Source of the DNA: Prauserella marina | GTDB taxonomy: Bacteria; Actinomycetota; Actinomycetes; Mycobacteriales; Pseudonocardiaceae | Length of the DNA: 64,000 nt | Assembly: GCF_002240355.1 (NCBI RefSeq) | Contig: NZ_CP016353.1 | Span: forward strand, 620,001-684,000 | Direction: 5' to 3' | In this document: positions 35,257-43,241 of the stretch, one piece after another | Layout of the letters: every line of letters begins with the position of its first letter | Position numbering within the stretch: the stretch's first letter is position 1 | The notes under the pieces: generated by a model | What the model saw: the letters and a program-made list of their open reading frames with translations, nothing else | What the model was told of the DNA's origin: nothing | The model's database searches: none | Program-made: the position numbers and the translations under genes

Positions 35257-36315
35257 GTGCTGATTTCCCAGCGACCGACTCTCGGCGAAGAGACGGTCAA
35301 CGAGACCCGCTCCCGGTTCACCATCGAGCCGCTGGAGCCCGGCTTCGGCTACACGCTAGGCAACTCGCTGCGGCGTACGCTGCTGTCGTCCATTCCGGGC
35401 GCGGCGGTCACCAGCATCCGCATCGACGGTGTCCTGCACGAGTTCACCACCGTTCCCGGGGTGAAGGAGGATGTCACCGAGATCATCCTCAACCTCAAGG
35501 AACTCGTCGTCTCCTCCGAAGAGGACGAGCCGGTCACCATGTACCTGCGCAAGCAGGGCCCTGGTGAGGTCACCGCGGCTGACATCGTGCCGCCGGCCGG
35601 TGTGACCGTGCACAACCCGGATCTTCACATTGCTTCGCTGAACGGCAAAGGCAAGCTGGAGATCGAGCTCGTCGTCGAGCGAGGCCGTGGTTACGTTCCC
35701 GCCCTGCAGAACAAGCAGGCGGGAGCCGAAATCGGTCGCATCCCGGTCGACTCGATCTACTCGCCGGTCCTCAAGGTGACCTACAAGGTCGAGGCGACTC
35801 GTGTCGAGCAGCGGACCGACTTCGACAAGCTCATCCTCGACGTGGAGACCAAGCCGTCGATCACGCCGCGGGATGCTGTCGCGTCTGCCGGCAAGACGCT
35901 GGTTGAGCTGTTCGGCCTTGCCAGGGAGCTCAACGTCGACGCGGAGGGCATCGAGATCGGCCCGTCGCCGCAGGAGGCGGACACCATCGCCGCCTACGCG
36001 ATGCCGATCGAGGACCTCGACCTCACGGTCCGGTCGTACAACTGCCTCAAGCGCGAGGGAATCCACACCGTCGGCGAATTGGTCTCGCGCAGCGAGGCCG
36101 ACCTGCTCGACATTCGCAACTTCGGCGCCAAGTCGATCGACGAGGTCAAGATGAAGCTCGTCGGCCTCGGCCTCACGCTCAAGGACAGCCCGCCCGGGTT
36201 CGACCCGACCGCGGCAGCCTCCAGCTACGAGGGCGAGGGTTGGGGAAGCGCCGACAGCCTTTCCGACACCGGCCACGACGATGGCCAGGATTACGCAGAG
36301 ACGGAGCAGTTGTAG
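35257..36315 (+). CDS. rpoA: DNA-directed RNA polymerase subunit alpha
   Basis: 352 aa from GTG 35257 ([18 protein letters not shown] follows), with AGGAAGTAAAGAAA upstream. The frame is open to 35173, but only this start gives the family N-terminus. The N-terminal domain holds [17 protein letters not shown] for dimerisation; the C-terminal domain ([27 protein letters not shown]) contacts DNA and activators. The end DYAETEQL is the actinobacterial tail. Confidence 0.98.
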   Translation: MLISQRPTLGEETVNETRSRFTIEPLEPGFGYTLGNSLRRTLLSSIPGAAVTSIRIDGVLHEFTTVPGVKEDVTEIILNLKELVVSSEEDEPVTMYLRKQGPGEVTAADIVPPAGVTVHNPDLHIASLNGKGKLEIELVVERGRGYVPALQNKQAGAEIGRIPVDSIYSPVLKVTYKVEATRVEQRTDFDKLILDVETKPSITPRDAVASAGKTLVELFGLARELNVDAEGIEIGPSPQEADTIAAYAMPIEDLDLTVRSYNCLKREGIHTVGELVSRSEADLLDIRNFGAKSIDEVKMKLVGLGLTLKDSPPGFDPTAAASSYEGEGWGSADSLSDTGHDDGQDYAETEQL

Positions 36316-36324
36316 GACCGGGAT

Positions 36325-36360
36325 AGGCGGTCCTCAGTGGTTATCCATTGTGGACCGCCT
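36325..36360 (+). other. Hairpin between rpoA and rplQ
   Basis: AGGCGGTCC (36325-36333) pairs perfectly with GGACCGCCT (36352-36360) around an 18-base loop. No U run follows and rplQ begins 35 bp later, so it may limit rather than end transcription, or protect the upstream mRNA end. Confidence 0.4.
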
Positions 36361-36395
36361 GGTCTGACGACTGAGAAGTTGAACGAGGAGAACCG

Positions 36396-36947
36396 ATGCC
36401 CACCCCCACCAAGGGAGCCCGTCTCGGTGGATCGCCGTCGCACGAGCGGCTGATGCTGGCGAACCTGGCCACGTCGCTGTTCGAACACGGCAAGATCACC
36501 ACCACCGAGGCCAAGGCCAAGCGCGTGCGGCCACTGGCCGAGAAGATCATCACCAAGGCCAAGCGCGGTGACCTGCACAACCGGCGTCAGATCATGCGGG
36601 TCATCCGCGACAAGGACGTCGTGCACAAGCTGATGGCCGAGATCGGTCCGTTCTTCGAGGACCGCAACGGTGGTTACGTTCGTATCACCAGGACTCTGCC
36701 GCGCAAGGGCGACAACGCGCCCATGGCGGTCATCGAACTGGTGTCCGAGAAGACCGTGACCTCCGAGGCCGAGGCGGCGCGGAAGACGAAGTTCGCCAAG
36801 GACAAGGCCGAGGCGGCGCCTGCCGTCGAGGAGACCAAGTCCGACGAGGCGGCTGACAGCGCGGATGCGTCGGCTGACTCCTCCGCAGAGGAGAAGCCGG
36901 AAACCGATTCGGCTGAGGAATCCGCTGACAAGAAGGACGAGTCCTGA
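36396..36947 (+). CDS. rplQ: 50S ribosomal protein L17
   Basis: 183 aa. The L17 domain ([19 protein letters not shown] to about residue 118) is followed by an acidic Ala/Glu/Asp/Ser tail of about 65 aa, as in mycobacteria. It sits at the tunnel exit. Last gene before a long hairpin. Confidence 0.98.
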   Translation: MPTPTKGARLGGSPSHERLMLANLATSLFEHGKITTTEAKAKRVRPLAEKIITKAKRGDLHNRRQIMRVIRDKDVVHKLMAEIGPFFEDRNGGYVRITRTLPRKGDNAPMAVIELVSEKTVTSEAEAARKTKFAKDKAEAAPAVEETKSDEAADSADASADSSAEEKPETDSAEESADKKDES

Positions 36948-36968
36948 CGTCGGCTGAACACGCCAGGA

Positions 36969-37005
36969 ACGAGCCCGCCACTCCCGTTGGGGAGGGCGGG
37001 CTCGT
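36969..37005 (+). terminator. Hairpin after rplQ
   Basis: ACGAGCCCGCC (36969-36979) pairs with GGCGGGCTCGT (36995-37005), and inside it CTCCC pairs with GGGAG around GTT. It starts 22 bp after the rplQ stop and ends 16 bp before the chosen truA start. Either it terminates the alpha operon partly, or the truA frame runs through it. Confidence 0.6.
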
Positions 37006-37021
37006 TCGTCTGCGCCTTGAC

Positions 37022-37861
37022 GTGAGTTACGACGGGACTGATTTTTCCGGCTGGGCGCGACAACCAGGGCGCCGCACGGTTCAAGGCGTGCTGGAGGACG
37101 CGCTCGCCAAGCAGCCCCCAGGGGCCGCCGTTGCCCGCTCGGTCGTCGTTGCCGGGCGAACCGATGCCGGTGTACACGCGGCCCGTCAAGTGGTCCACGT
37201 CGACGTGACGCCTTTAGCGGGCGAAACGCGGTCCGGCAGAGTGCCGGTGGACGAGAATGGCATCGTCGACCTGCAACGAATGCAGCACCGCTGGAACCGC
37301 ATTCTGCCCGCAGATGTCCGTGTGGTCGCCGCTGCGGTCGCACCCACTGGCTTCGACGCACGGTTCTCGGCCATCCGAAGGCACTACCGGTATCAGGTTG
37401 CCGATGCGCCATGGGGAGTCGATCCGCTGTTGCGCCGGGACACCCTCGCGTGGGGTCGTCCCCTCTCTGTCGACGCTATGAACGAGGCCGGCGCTGCCTT
37501 GATCGGCTTACACGATTTCGCGGCTTACTGTAAGCAGCGCGAAGGTGCCACGACGGTGAGAGAGCTGCAGATCTTGGTGTGCGACCGAGTAGCCGAACAC
37601 CAAGTACACGTAAATGTGTCGGCAGATGCCTTTTGTCATTCGATGGTGCGAAGTTTGGTGGGTGCGCTCCTTCTGGTTGGCGATGGCCGTCGAAACGACA
37701 GTTGGCCCGCTAAAGTCCTCGAAAGCCGGGTCCGGGAGAGTGCTGTCGCACCGGCGCATGGACTTACGCTCGTCGCTGTTGACTACCCGCCGGACGCTGA
37801 TCTCGCCGCACGCGCCCGACAGACGCGAAACGTGCGAATCGCTGAATCGGAGCCAGACTGA
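37022..37861 (+). CDS. truA: tRNA pseudouridine synthase A
   Basis: 279 aa from GTG 37022; the frame continues upstream without stop through LRLDV to 36944, and family N-termini suggest a start a few codons earlier, but only CTG is available there. [23 protein letters not shown] is the N-terminal signature (read in part); catalytic Asp is in GRTDAGVHA. It makes pseudouridine at positions 38-40 of tRNA. Two copies of the palindromic repeat lie inside the frame (37209-37236 and 37699-37715), both in variable loops. The last 98 bp overlap the convergent gene. Confidence 0.93.
   Translation: MSYDGTDFSGWARQPGRRTVQGVLEDALAKQPPGAAVARSVVVAGRTDAGVHAARQVVHVDVTPLAGETRSGRVPVDENGIVDLQRMQHRWNRILPADVRVVAAAVAPTGFDARFSAIRRHYRYQVADAPWGVDPLLRRDTLAWGRPLSVDAMNEAGAALIGLHDFAAYCKQREGATTVRELQILVCDRVAEHQVHVNVSADAFCHSMVRSLVGALLLVGDGRRNDSWPAKVLESRVRESAVAPAHGLTLVAVDYPPDADLAARARQTRNVRIAESEPD
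37209..37236. repeat. Palindromic repeat unit 8, inside truA
   Basis: ACGCCTTTAGC-GG-GCGAAACGCGGTCCGGC, in frame in truA, encoding about [10 protein letters not shown] between the HVDV strand and the variable loop. No frameshift results. Confidence 0.65.
37699..37715. repeat. Partial palindromic repeat inside truA
   Basis: CAGTTGGC-CC-GCTAAAG, one mismatch from the core half of the family (CAGTTAGC-CC-GCTAAA). It encodes SWPAK in a variable surface segment of TruA. May be a decayed unit or chance. Confidence 0.4.
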
Positions 37862-38756
37862 CCCTTTGCTGCGCTGCGCGAACCTCATCGATGATCTTGG
37901 TATAGTCACCGGCGAGCTGCTCGGCCGTGACCACGACGCAGCGCCAACCATCTCTGACAAGTCTTCGCCGTCTCGCCTTGTCGTGACGAATGTGCTTGCG
38001 TTTGCGGTGCCATCGGCCGTCGTACTCCACTGCGACCTTGTCCTCCGCGAGCGCAAGATCGAGTCGGGCCACTTCCCGCCCTCGCTTGATGATGCGGTAC
38101 TGGGGTGTCGGAGCGAACCCTTCAGCTTGCAGCACAACTCGTAACTCCGACTCGGGCAGTGACTCCGCGCGAACATCGGACAGCAAGAAGGCTTGTCGAG
38201 CGAGACGAATTCCTCGGTTCCTGCGACGGAAGAGTGCGTGCTCCAAAGCTCGGGCGGAGACCAATTTGGACCGCAGGAACGCATCAAGGTCGGGGACGGC
38301 GATACGTAGCTGGCGAACCCAACCGTGAGTCCGTGGCGAGAGCCGGAGCAGGAGGTCAAGCGCGATGCGGGCTGGTCGCGCAATGCGTACCTGTCGCCAT
38401 GGCCGAGATTCCTTTCGCTTGAGATCGGTTCTTCGTACGTGAATTCCTTTGATGGGCCCAAAACGCGCCTTCTCGGGCACCACGAACTCCACCGGATCGT
38501 GTGGTCTTGCCAAAGTGACACCCATGACAGTCGCCGCTGACCGTCCAGTCAGTACGGCATCTGACGGCACGATGAGCGCGGCTCCCCGGCAACGGAGTTC
38601 GTGAGTTACCGGTAGCTGTGCTGGTGCGTAGACGTCTTGAAACAGTCTGCGGAACCGTGGGCCACGCAGTTGAGCAGCGGTGACTAGTCCTTCGGCACGT
38701 GCCAGTGAACCACGGAAGACGTCGGTGAGCTCTTCGGATCTCGTTGTCTTGGTCAT
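37764..38756 (-). CDS. DUF559/Vsr-like endonuclease-domain protein with AbiEi-like N-terminus
   Basis: 330 aa. The N-terminal 170 aa resemble the winged-helix AbiEi-type antitoxin/regulator proteins ([20 protein letters not shown], then [13 protein letters not shown]). The C-terminal part (about 200-290) is a Vsr/DUF559 nuclease fold with [20 protein letters not shown] (read in part) carrying the acidic metal residues, then VVTAEQL. It is a common orphan gene in Actinobacteria, of unknown role; DNA cleavage or repair is inferred from fold only. Convergent with truA, overlapping its 3' end by 98 bp. Confidence 0.7.
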   Translation of the reverse strand: MTKTTRSEELTDVFRGSLARAEGLVTAAQLRGPRFRRLFQDVYAPAQLPVTHELRCRGAALIVPSDAVLTGRSAATVMGVTLARPHDPVEFVVPEKARFGPIKGIHVRRTDLKRKESRPWRQVRIARPARIALDLLLRLSPRTHGWVRQLRIAVPDLDAFLRSKLVSARALEHALFRRRNRGIRLARQAFLLSDVRAESLPESELRVVLQAEGFAPTPQYRIIKRGREVARLDLALAEDKVAVEYDGRWHRKRKHIRHDKARRRRLVRDGWRCVVVTAEQLAGDYTKIIDEVRAAQQRVSLAPIQRFARFASVGRVRRDQRPAGSQQRRA

Positions 38757-38880
38757 GCTCGTAGGTTGGTACGCGACACCGACAATAGTTTTGTACGAGC
38801 CCGAAAATCGGTCGCCTTGTCCACAGGAGACGAGTTATCCACAGGATCAAGAGCAGCACTGCGAAGCCTCGGTCATCCAA

Positions 38881-38902
38881 ACAGCATTTAGCCCGCTAAC
38901 TG
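38881..38902. repeat. Palindromic repeat unit 9 (left arm of an inverted pair)
   Basis: ACAGCATTTAGC-CC-GCTAACTG. It pairs perfectly, base for base, with unit 10 across a 9-base spacer. Confidence 0.8.
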
Positions 38903-38911
38903 TGGTGGGTG

Positions 38912-38933
38912 CAGTTAGCGGGCTAAATGCTGT
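38912..38933. repeat. Palindromic repeat unit 10 (right arm of an inverted pair)
   Basis: CAGTTAGC-GG-GCTAAATGCTGT, the exact reverse complement of unit 9, followed by TCGGGG. Together they give a perfect 22-bp stem with a 9-base loop just behind the 3' end of the gene at 38940. Confidence 0.8.
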
Positions 38934-38939
38934 TCGGGG

Positions 38940-39662
38940 TCAGTCGCCTCGGCGGATTGGGCCGAGGATCTGCTGTTCTTTTCCTGTTGTCACAAGGCGA
39001 AGCGTGCGCCACAGGTTTCGGCCCAAAGCAACGATCTGGTCGTCCTTCAACGTCATCAGTTGCCGCATCATCTGCGGCGGAAGCCGCCAGATCCTCGCCG
39101 CCAGTTCAGCCTGCCCCGCAGGCAAACGTTGCATCAGCACCAGATCCGCAGCGTTCGCGATCGCATCAGCCTGCGGATGCAGATACGGCAACACGTACAG
39201 CGTCGTCTGCCACGGTGATCTCGGAGGAAACAGATCCTGCGGCGTTGGTCCGCCATCATGCACCACAAGCAGAGGCGCATCCTCCGTTGCCCTGGGCAGT
39301 TCGACCGGAGACAACCGACGGATCTGCACCAAAGGGGACGGCCTTCCGACCGGTTGCCCGCTTGCCGCCCTCGACAAGACATGCCACGCCGTCGGCCGCC
39401 CCGTGGCCACGACCATCCATGCCCCCACGGCCATCGCCCGCATGGCGACCTGCCGCGCGAGGTACAACCCTCCGAGCACGACGATGCGGGTGGGCGTCGA
39501 CCGCAACACCGAAATGGTCAACGGCTCACCCTGCAAACCCGACCCCAACACGACCCCGCCGCGGTCACCCGATGGGCTGATCGCGTCCAACAGAGCCGGA
39601 TCAACCGTGAACTCTGGGGCGACCCCGGACGTTGTGTGCGTGCCGTGCACCCGTGAGGTCAC
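38940..39662 (-). CDS. P-loop-less FtsK/EccC-like protein of the ESX-4 locus
   Basis: 240 aa from GTG, overlapping the end of eccE by four bases, so translated with it. No signal peptide or membrane helix. The layout recalls an FtsK/EccC ATPase domain: GSGLQGEPLTISV corresponds to the strand before the P-loop, but at the Walker A place stands VVLGGLYLARQVAM, with no GxxxxGKS/T. APLLVVHDGG corresponds to a weak Walker B, and ADLVLMQRLPAGQAE to a C-terminal strand-helix unit. I infer a non-catalytic ATPase-like partner of the secretion channel. Function is unproven; an unrelated Rossmann-like protein is possible. Confidence 0.55.
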   Translation of the reverse strand: MTSRVHGTHTTSGVAPEFTVDPALLDAISPSGDRGGVVLGSGLQGEPLTISVLRSTPTRIVVLGGLYLARQVAMRAMAVGAWMVVATGRPTAWHVLSRAASGQPVGRPSPLVQIRRLSPVELPRATEDAPLLVVHDGGPTPQDLFPPRSPWQTTLYVLPYLHPQADAIANAADLVLMQRLPAGQAELAARIWRLPPQMMRQLMTLKDDQIVALGRNLWRTLRLVTTGKEQQILGPIRRGD

Positions 39663-41080
39663 GCCGAACCTCCCAACGGCAATGTCGCGGCGAACCCCGC
39701 CGCCTGCATGCCTTGTAGCGGCGTCAGCGCGACGCCCAAACGGTCGGATATGGCGGTCAAGCGACGGTCCGCGATGTCGAGTTCATGTGGAGTGCGTGCG
39801 CTGAGCCTGACAACTCCGCGCAACCCAATTCGTTGATCTTCCTCAGAAGGGGAGATCGACATCGCCACCGTTGCCGAAAGCGCCCTGACACTCGTCAACA
39901 CGTTCAGGCTGCTGGCGATCTCGCCTTTCGGCCATTCGGTGATTGCATAGCTGGCGTGACCGATTCCAGCCGCCGTGACGCCTGTCCACCGTTCCCGCAG
40001 GCCCACTCGGGAGGGCGAACCGGCGACCCGCGTCAGTTCGGCCGCAGAAGTACCGGCACGCAGCAGTTCGTCCGGTCCGAGCGGACGTGTCGCTACTCCA
40101 CGGGATTCGAGGGCATTGCGTACTCGCGACATGGCTCCCAGCAGAGCACGGTGCGCACCGACCACGCCGCCACCACGCTCGCGGACCGCCGCCGCGCAGC
40201 GGCGTGGATCAAGCTTGATGGTCACCCACGTGGTTCGACGGGCCGCCGCCGGAAGAGGCCCAAGCACCTCCAGGTAGGAACTGAGCGCGGGCGAGTCGGT
40301 CGGTAGTGCCGCACTTCCCGGGTAGCAGTGCCAGATCATTTGAATGGAATCCAGTACCACGCCGCGATCCTCAAGACATGGCGCCAAGGCCGAGAGTGGC
40401 AGACTCGGTGCTCCGCCTGCTTGGGTAACCAGCGCTGGCATCGGTTCGACCAGCAACACCGCCGTCCACGTTCCATCGTGCCAGGACAGACCTACCGTCT
40501 GGTGCTCGTGATCGATTCCCTGTGCCACCACGAGGTCCGGGACGACAAGCCGCAGCAGCCTGACCCGCGCGTCGTCAGGGCCGATGACGTCGTTGTCGCG
40601 GTCCTCCGACGCGAGCGTTTCCAGCTTTGCCGGCGCAGGTGGAGTAGCGACCCGCTGGTGAGGCCGGAACGTGTACCGCGCCGTCAGGCCGGCCCACTGC
40701 GTGAACCACTGCCCGCCCCAGCGGAGAAAGGCAAGGACCACCGCGGCGGCGGCAATACCGATCGACACATACAGCAGCGAGTTGTTGATCGAGAGGAGAA
40801 GGAGACCAATCGCGAGACCGACCTCCAGCACGACGACATTCGCCACGGGCAACGGCCCGAGTTGCGTCCCGGGCAACCGTCGCCGAGCCGGTGGCGCGAT
40901 CCGCGACGAGCCTCCGGACGGTGACCCACCGCCGGGGCGGAGTGGTCGGCTACCGGGTGGGCCGCCCGGACCTCTCGGGCTGTTCGGCCCGCCTCCGCGC
41001 GGCCCCTGAGGGTGTCGTGGCGGCACTGGAGGACGTCCGGGTGGAGGGCCCGTCGGACATGGAGGAGTGGTGACCGACAT
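39659..41080 (-). CDS. eccE: Type VII secretion protein EccE
   Basis: 473 aa from ATG 41080, with GGGGAAGAG upstream; the frame continues 61 codons further without a usable site. A Pro/Gly-rich cytoplasmic N-terminus (1-65) precedes two transmembrane helices (about 79-97 and 101-119). The cytoplasmic-side EccE domain (TVGLSWHDGTWTAVL, then LSARTPHELD and the closing GMQAAGFAATLPLGG) follows. EccE is a peripheral subunit of the ESX membrane complex. M. tuberculosis ESX-4 lacks it, but several other actinobacteria have it. Divergent from eccB. Confidence 0.85.
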   Translation of the reverse strand: MSVTTPPCPTGPPPGRPPVPPRHPQGPRGGGPNSPRGPGGPPGSRPLRPGGGSPSGGSSRIAPPARRRLPGTQLGPLPVANVVVLEVGLAIGLLLLSINNSLLYVSIGIAAAAVVLAFLRWGGQWFTQWAGLTARYTFRPHQRVATPPAPAKLETLASEDRDNDVIGPDDARVRLLRLVVPDLVVAQGIDHEHQTVGLSWHDGTWTAVLLVEPMPALVTQAGGAPSLPLSALAPCLEDRGVVLDSIQMIWHCYPGSAALPTDSPALSSYLEVLGPLPAAARRTTWVTIKLDPRRCAAAVRERGGGVVGAHRALLGAMSRVRNALESRGVATRPLGPDELLRAGTSAAELTRVAGSPSRVGLRERWTGVTAAGIGHASYAITEWPKGEIASSLNVLTSVRALSATVAMSISPSEEDQRIGLRGVVRLSARTPHELDIADRRLTAISDRLGVALTPLQGMQAAGFAATLPLGGSA

Positions 41081-41235
41081 TCGCTCGTTCTCTTCCCCTT
41101 GATTTGCAAACGACGCTGAAATCCGGTCCTGAGAGCTGATCATTGATCGGAGTTGCCGGAAACCCAACACCGGACCGGTTCCCGCGCGGTTATCCTGCGA
41201 AACCGTACCGCGACGGAGAGAGCTGTAGGTCGAGA

Positions 41236-42840
41236 ATGCCTTCAACACCGACAACGAAGTCACAAGTCCAGGCGTACCGGTTCGTATTGCGGCGCATGCA
41301 GTCCGCGCTTGTTCGCAAGGACGCGGTGATGTTGCACGACCCTATGCGAACGCATTCGAGGGCAACGATTGTCGGAGCTGTGCTGAGTGCACTGACCATG
41401 CTCGGTTTCGTCGTATTCGGTTTGTTCAAGCCCGCGCCAAAAGCACCCGATTCGGGGATTGTCATCGGCGAAGAGTCAGGGGCTATCTACGTTGTGTCGG
41501 GAAATCCCAAAAAGCTGGTCCCGACGTTCAACCTCGCTTCCGCCCGGCTGATGCTGATGGCGCAACAGCAGGCGGCCGGAGCCGGGGGGAACGTCGTCGA
41601 ACCGATCATCGTACCCGATGAACAGCTCAAGGACATTCCTCGCGGCCGCTTGCAGGGCATCCCGAATGGTCCGGAGTTGCTGCCGACGGAGGGTCAGCTC
41701 GCCTCTTCGCACTGGGCACTGTGTGATGAGACCAAGCTCGACATGTCGCTGCCTTCTGACGTCAGAAGCGAACAGGCGGAGACGGAGAGCACGGTCTTCG
41801 CGGGTCTCGGCAATCTCGGCCAGGAGATGTCACCGAGTGAGGCCCTGCTTGTCGCAGGTGACAACGGGAAAACCTTCTTGATCTATCGTCAGGGAACCGA
41901 TACCGGCGACGGCTACACGAACGCCGTAAGGGCCGAGGTCGACATCGCCGATAGTGCTGTGCGTAACGCGCTGAACCTCGATCTTCGTCAGACGCGGGAG
42001 ATCTCGCGGGGTCTGCTCAACGCTATTCCTGCTGTTGGCGAGGTGAAAGCACCGATTATTCAGGGTGCTGACCTTCCACCACAGGGATTCAATGTCGATG
42101 GGCTGACTGTGGGATCGGTATTCTCGACTCAGCGAACCGACAGTGTCGACTACTTCGTTGTGACCCGGTCCGGAGTTCAACTCGTTCCGCAAGCTGTCGC
42201 GGAACTGATCAGATACAAGAACACGACAACCGAAGGTGGCCAGACGCCGAGCGTGTCACCCGACACGCTGCAGAATGTGCCAGCAGTCGATCGCAATAGC
42301 GAAGACTTTCTTGACGTTGACCATTACCCCGGGGTTGTCCCGAGGGTTTTGCAGGCGGAGCAGCGGCCCAGTGCGTGCGTTGGCTGGAGTGTGGAGAGCG
42401 AGGGCGCCGATCGTGACGCGCGAACGTCGGTGTACGTCTTGGAGGAAAACCCGGGCCCCAAGAATGACCAGGGTGAACCTCAGGTGGTGAAGATCGGTTC
42501 GCCGAGCCCGGACGGGTGGAAGGTCGACAACTTCTACATGCGGCCCGGGTATGCGGCCGCGGTGAGGGCCGCCACGACCAAGGAAACGTTCGACCGGGGC
42601 AGCATCCAGCTCATATCCGATCGTGGTTTGCGATACGGAATACCTGATGCCGTTACCGCCGAGGGGCTCGGGCTTGGCGTGAAACTGCTGAAGCCCGCGC
42701 CGGAGTCGATCATCAAGCTGCTGCCGGTGGGGTCTTCGCTGAACACTCAGGATGTGCAGCGAACTTTCGATGCGGTGCCGGTGGATCCTTCCACTGGGTC
42801 GCTCGTCGCCGACGAGCAGGCATCGGCTGAGGGAAACTGA
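41236..42840 (+). CDS. eccB: Type VII secretion protein EccB
   Basis: 534 aa from ATG 41236 (PSTPTTKSQVQAYRFVLRR follows). A cytoplasmic N-terminal helix with MQSALVRKD precedes one transmembrane helix (about 43-64). The large periplasmic domain of repeats R1-R4 carries the conserved Cys pair (WALCDET and SACVGWS). EccB forms the periplasmic part of the ESX channel. TATCCT at 41191-41196 is a possible -10 in the divergent gap with eccE. Followed by a 400-bp convergent gap with three palindromic repeats. Confidence 0.92.
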   Translation: MPSTPTTKSQVQAYRFVLRRMQSALVRKDAVMLHDPMRTHSRATIVGAVLSALTMLGFVVFGLFKPAPKAPDSGIVIGEESGAIYVVSGNPKKLVPTFNLASARLMLMAQQQAAGAGGNVVEPIIVPDEQLKDIPRGRLQGIPNGPELLPTEGQLASSHWALCDETKLDMSLPSDVRSEQAETESTVFAGLGNLGQEMSPSEALLVAGDNGKTFLIYRQGTDTGDGYTNAVRAEVDIADSAVRNALNLDLRQTREISRGLLNAIPAVGEVKAPIIQGADLPPQGFNVDGLTVGSVFSTQRTDSVDYFVVTRSGVQLVPQAVAELIRYKNTTTEGGQTPSVSPDTLQNVPAVDRNSEDFLDVDHYPGVVPRVLQAEQRPSACVGWSVESEGADRDARTSVYVLEENPGPKNDQGEPQVVKIGSPSPDGWKVDNFYMRPGYAAAVRAATTKETFDRGSIQLISDRGLRYGIPDAVTAEGLGLGVKLLKPAPESIIKLLPVGSSLNTQDVQRTFDAVPVDPSTGSLVADEQASAEGN

Positions 42841-42925
42841 CCCGGCGGGGCCCTCTGGTTGACGCGAGCGCGTTGAGCGGAACCAAGAGAACCCGGGTGT
42901 GTTCACGCCTTGTTCCAGGGAGCCA

Positions 42926-42959
42926 CCGGGGCGCGTTTAGCGGGCTAAACGCGCCCCGG
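42926..42959. repeat. Palindromic repeat unit 11 (most perfect copy)
   Basis: CCGGGGCGCGTTTAGC (42926-42941), two central G, then GCTAAACGCGCCCCGG (42944-42959). Both arms match perfectly over 16 bp. Confidence 0.85.
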
Positions 42960-43086
42960 CATGGTGCGCGCGGCAGTGCTGGACCTTGGGGGCCGTGAGA
43001 CGGGAACGGCGGAGTTCTCGTCGAGGACAGGTCGCCGCCGGGGTAGCCACCCGGGTGTCCGGCTCACGTGGGCTTGCTAGGGGGCA

Positions 43087-43118
43087 ACCGCCTTTAGCGG
43101 GCGAACTGCGGTCTGGGG
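43087..43118. repeat. Palindromic repeat unit 12
   Basis: ACCGCCTTTAGC-GG-GCGAACTGCGGTCTGGGG. Imperfect arms, same orientation as units 11 and 13. Confidence 0.7.
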
Positions 43119-43200
43119 AAGGGTGAAAGGGGAGCCGACGGGGATAGGCAAGACTGGTGCCTAGAAGCGCGGGCCGCCGGTACAGGCGGGCGCTCTCTTG

Positions 43201-43233
43201 AACCGCGTTTAGCGGGCAAAACGCGGTTCGGGG
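43201..43233. repeat. Palindromic repeat unit 13
   Basis: AACCGCGTTTAGC-GG-GCAAAACGCGGTTCGGGG. It lies eight bases past the mycP stop on the other strand. Confidence 0.75.
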
Positions 43234-43241
43234 CGGCGGGC

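Larger units (their letters stand above)
42841..43241. other. Convergent gap between eccB and mycP with three palindromic repeats
   Basis: About 400 bp with no gene. Three repeat units (42926-42959, 43087-43118, 43201-43233) share the core orientation TTTAGC-GG. Each could serve as a bidirectional transcript end; no classical terminator is seen. Confidence 0.6.
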
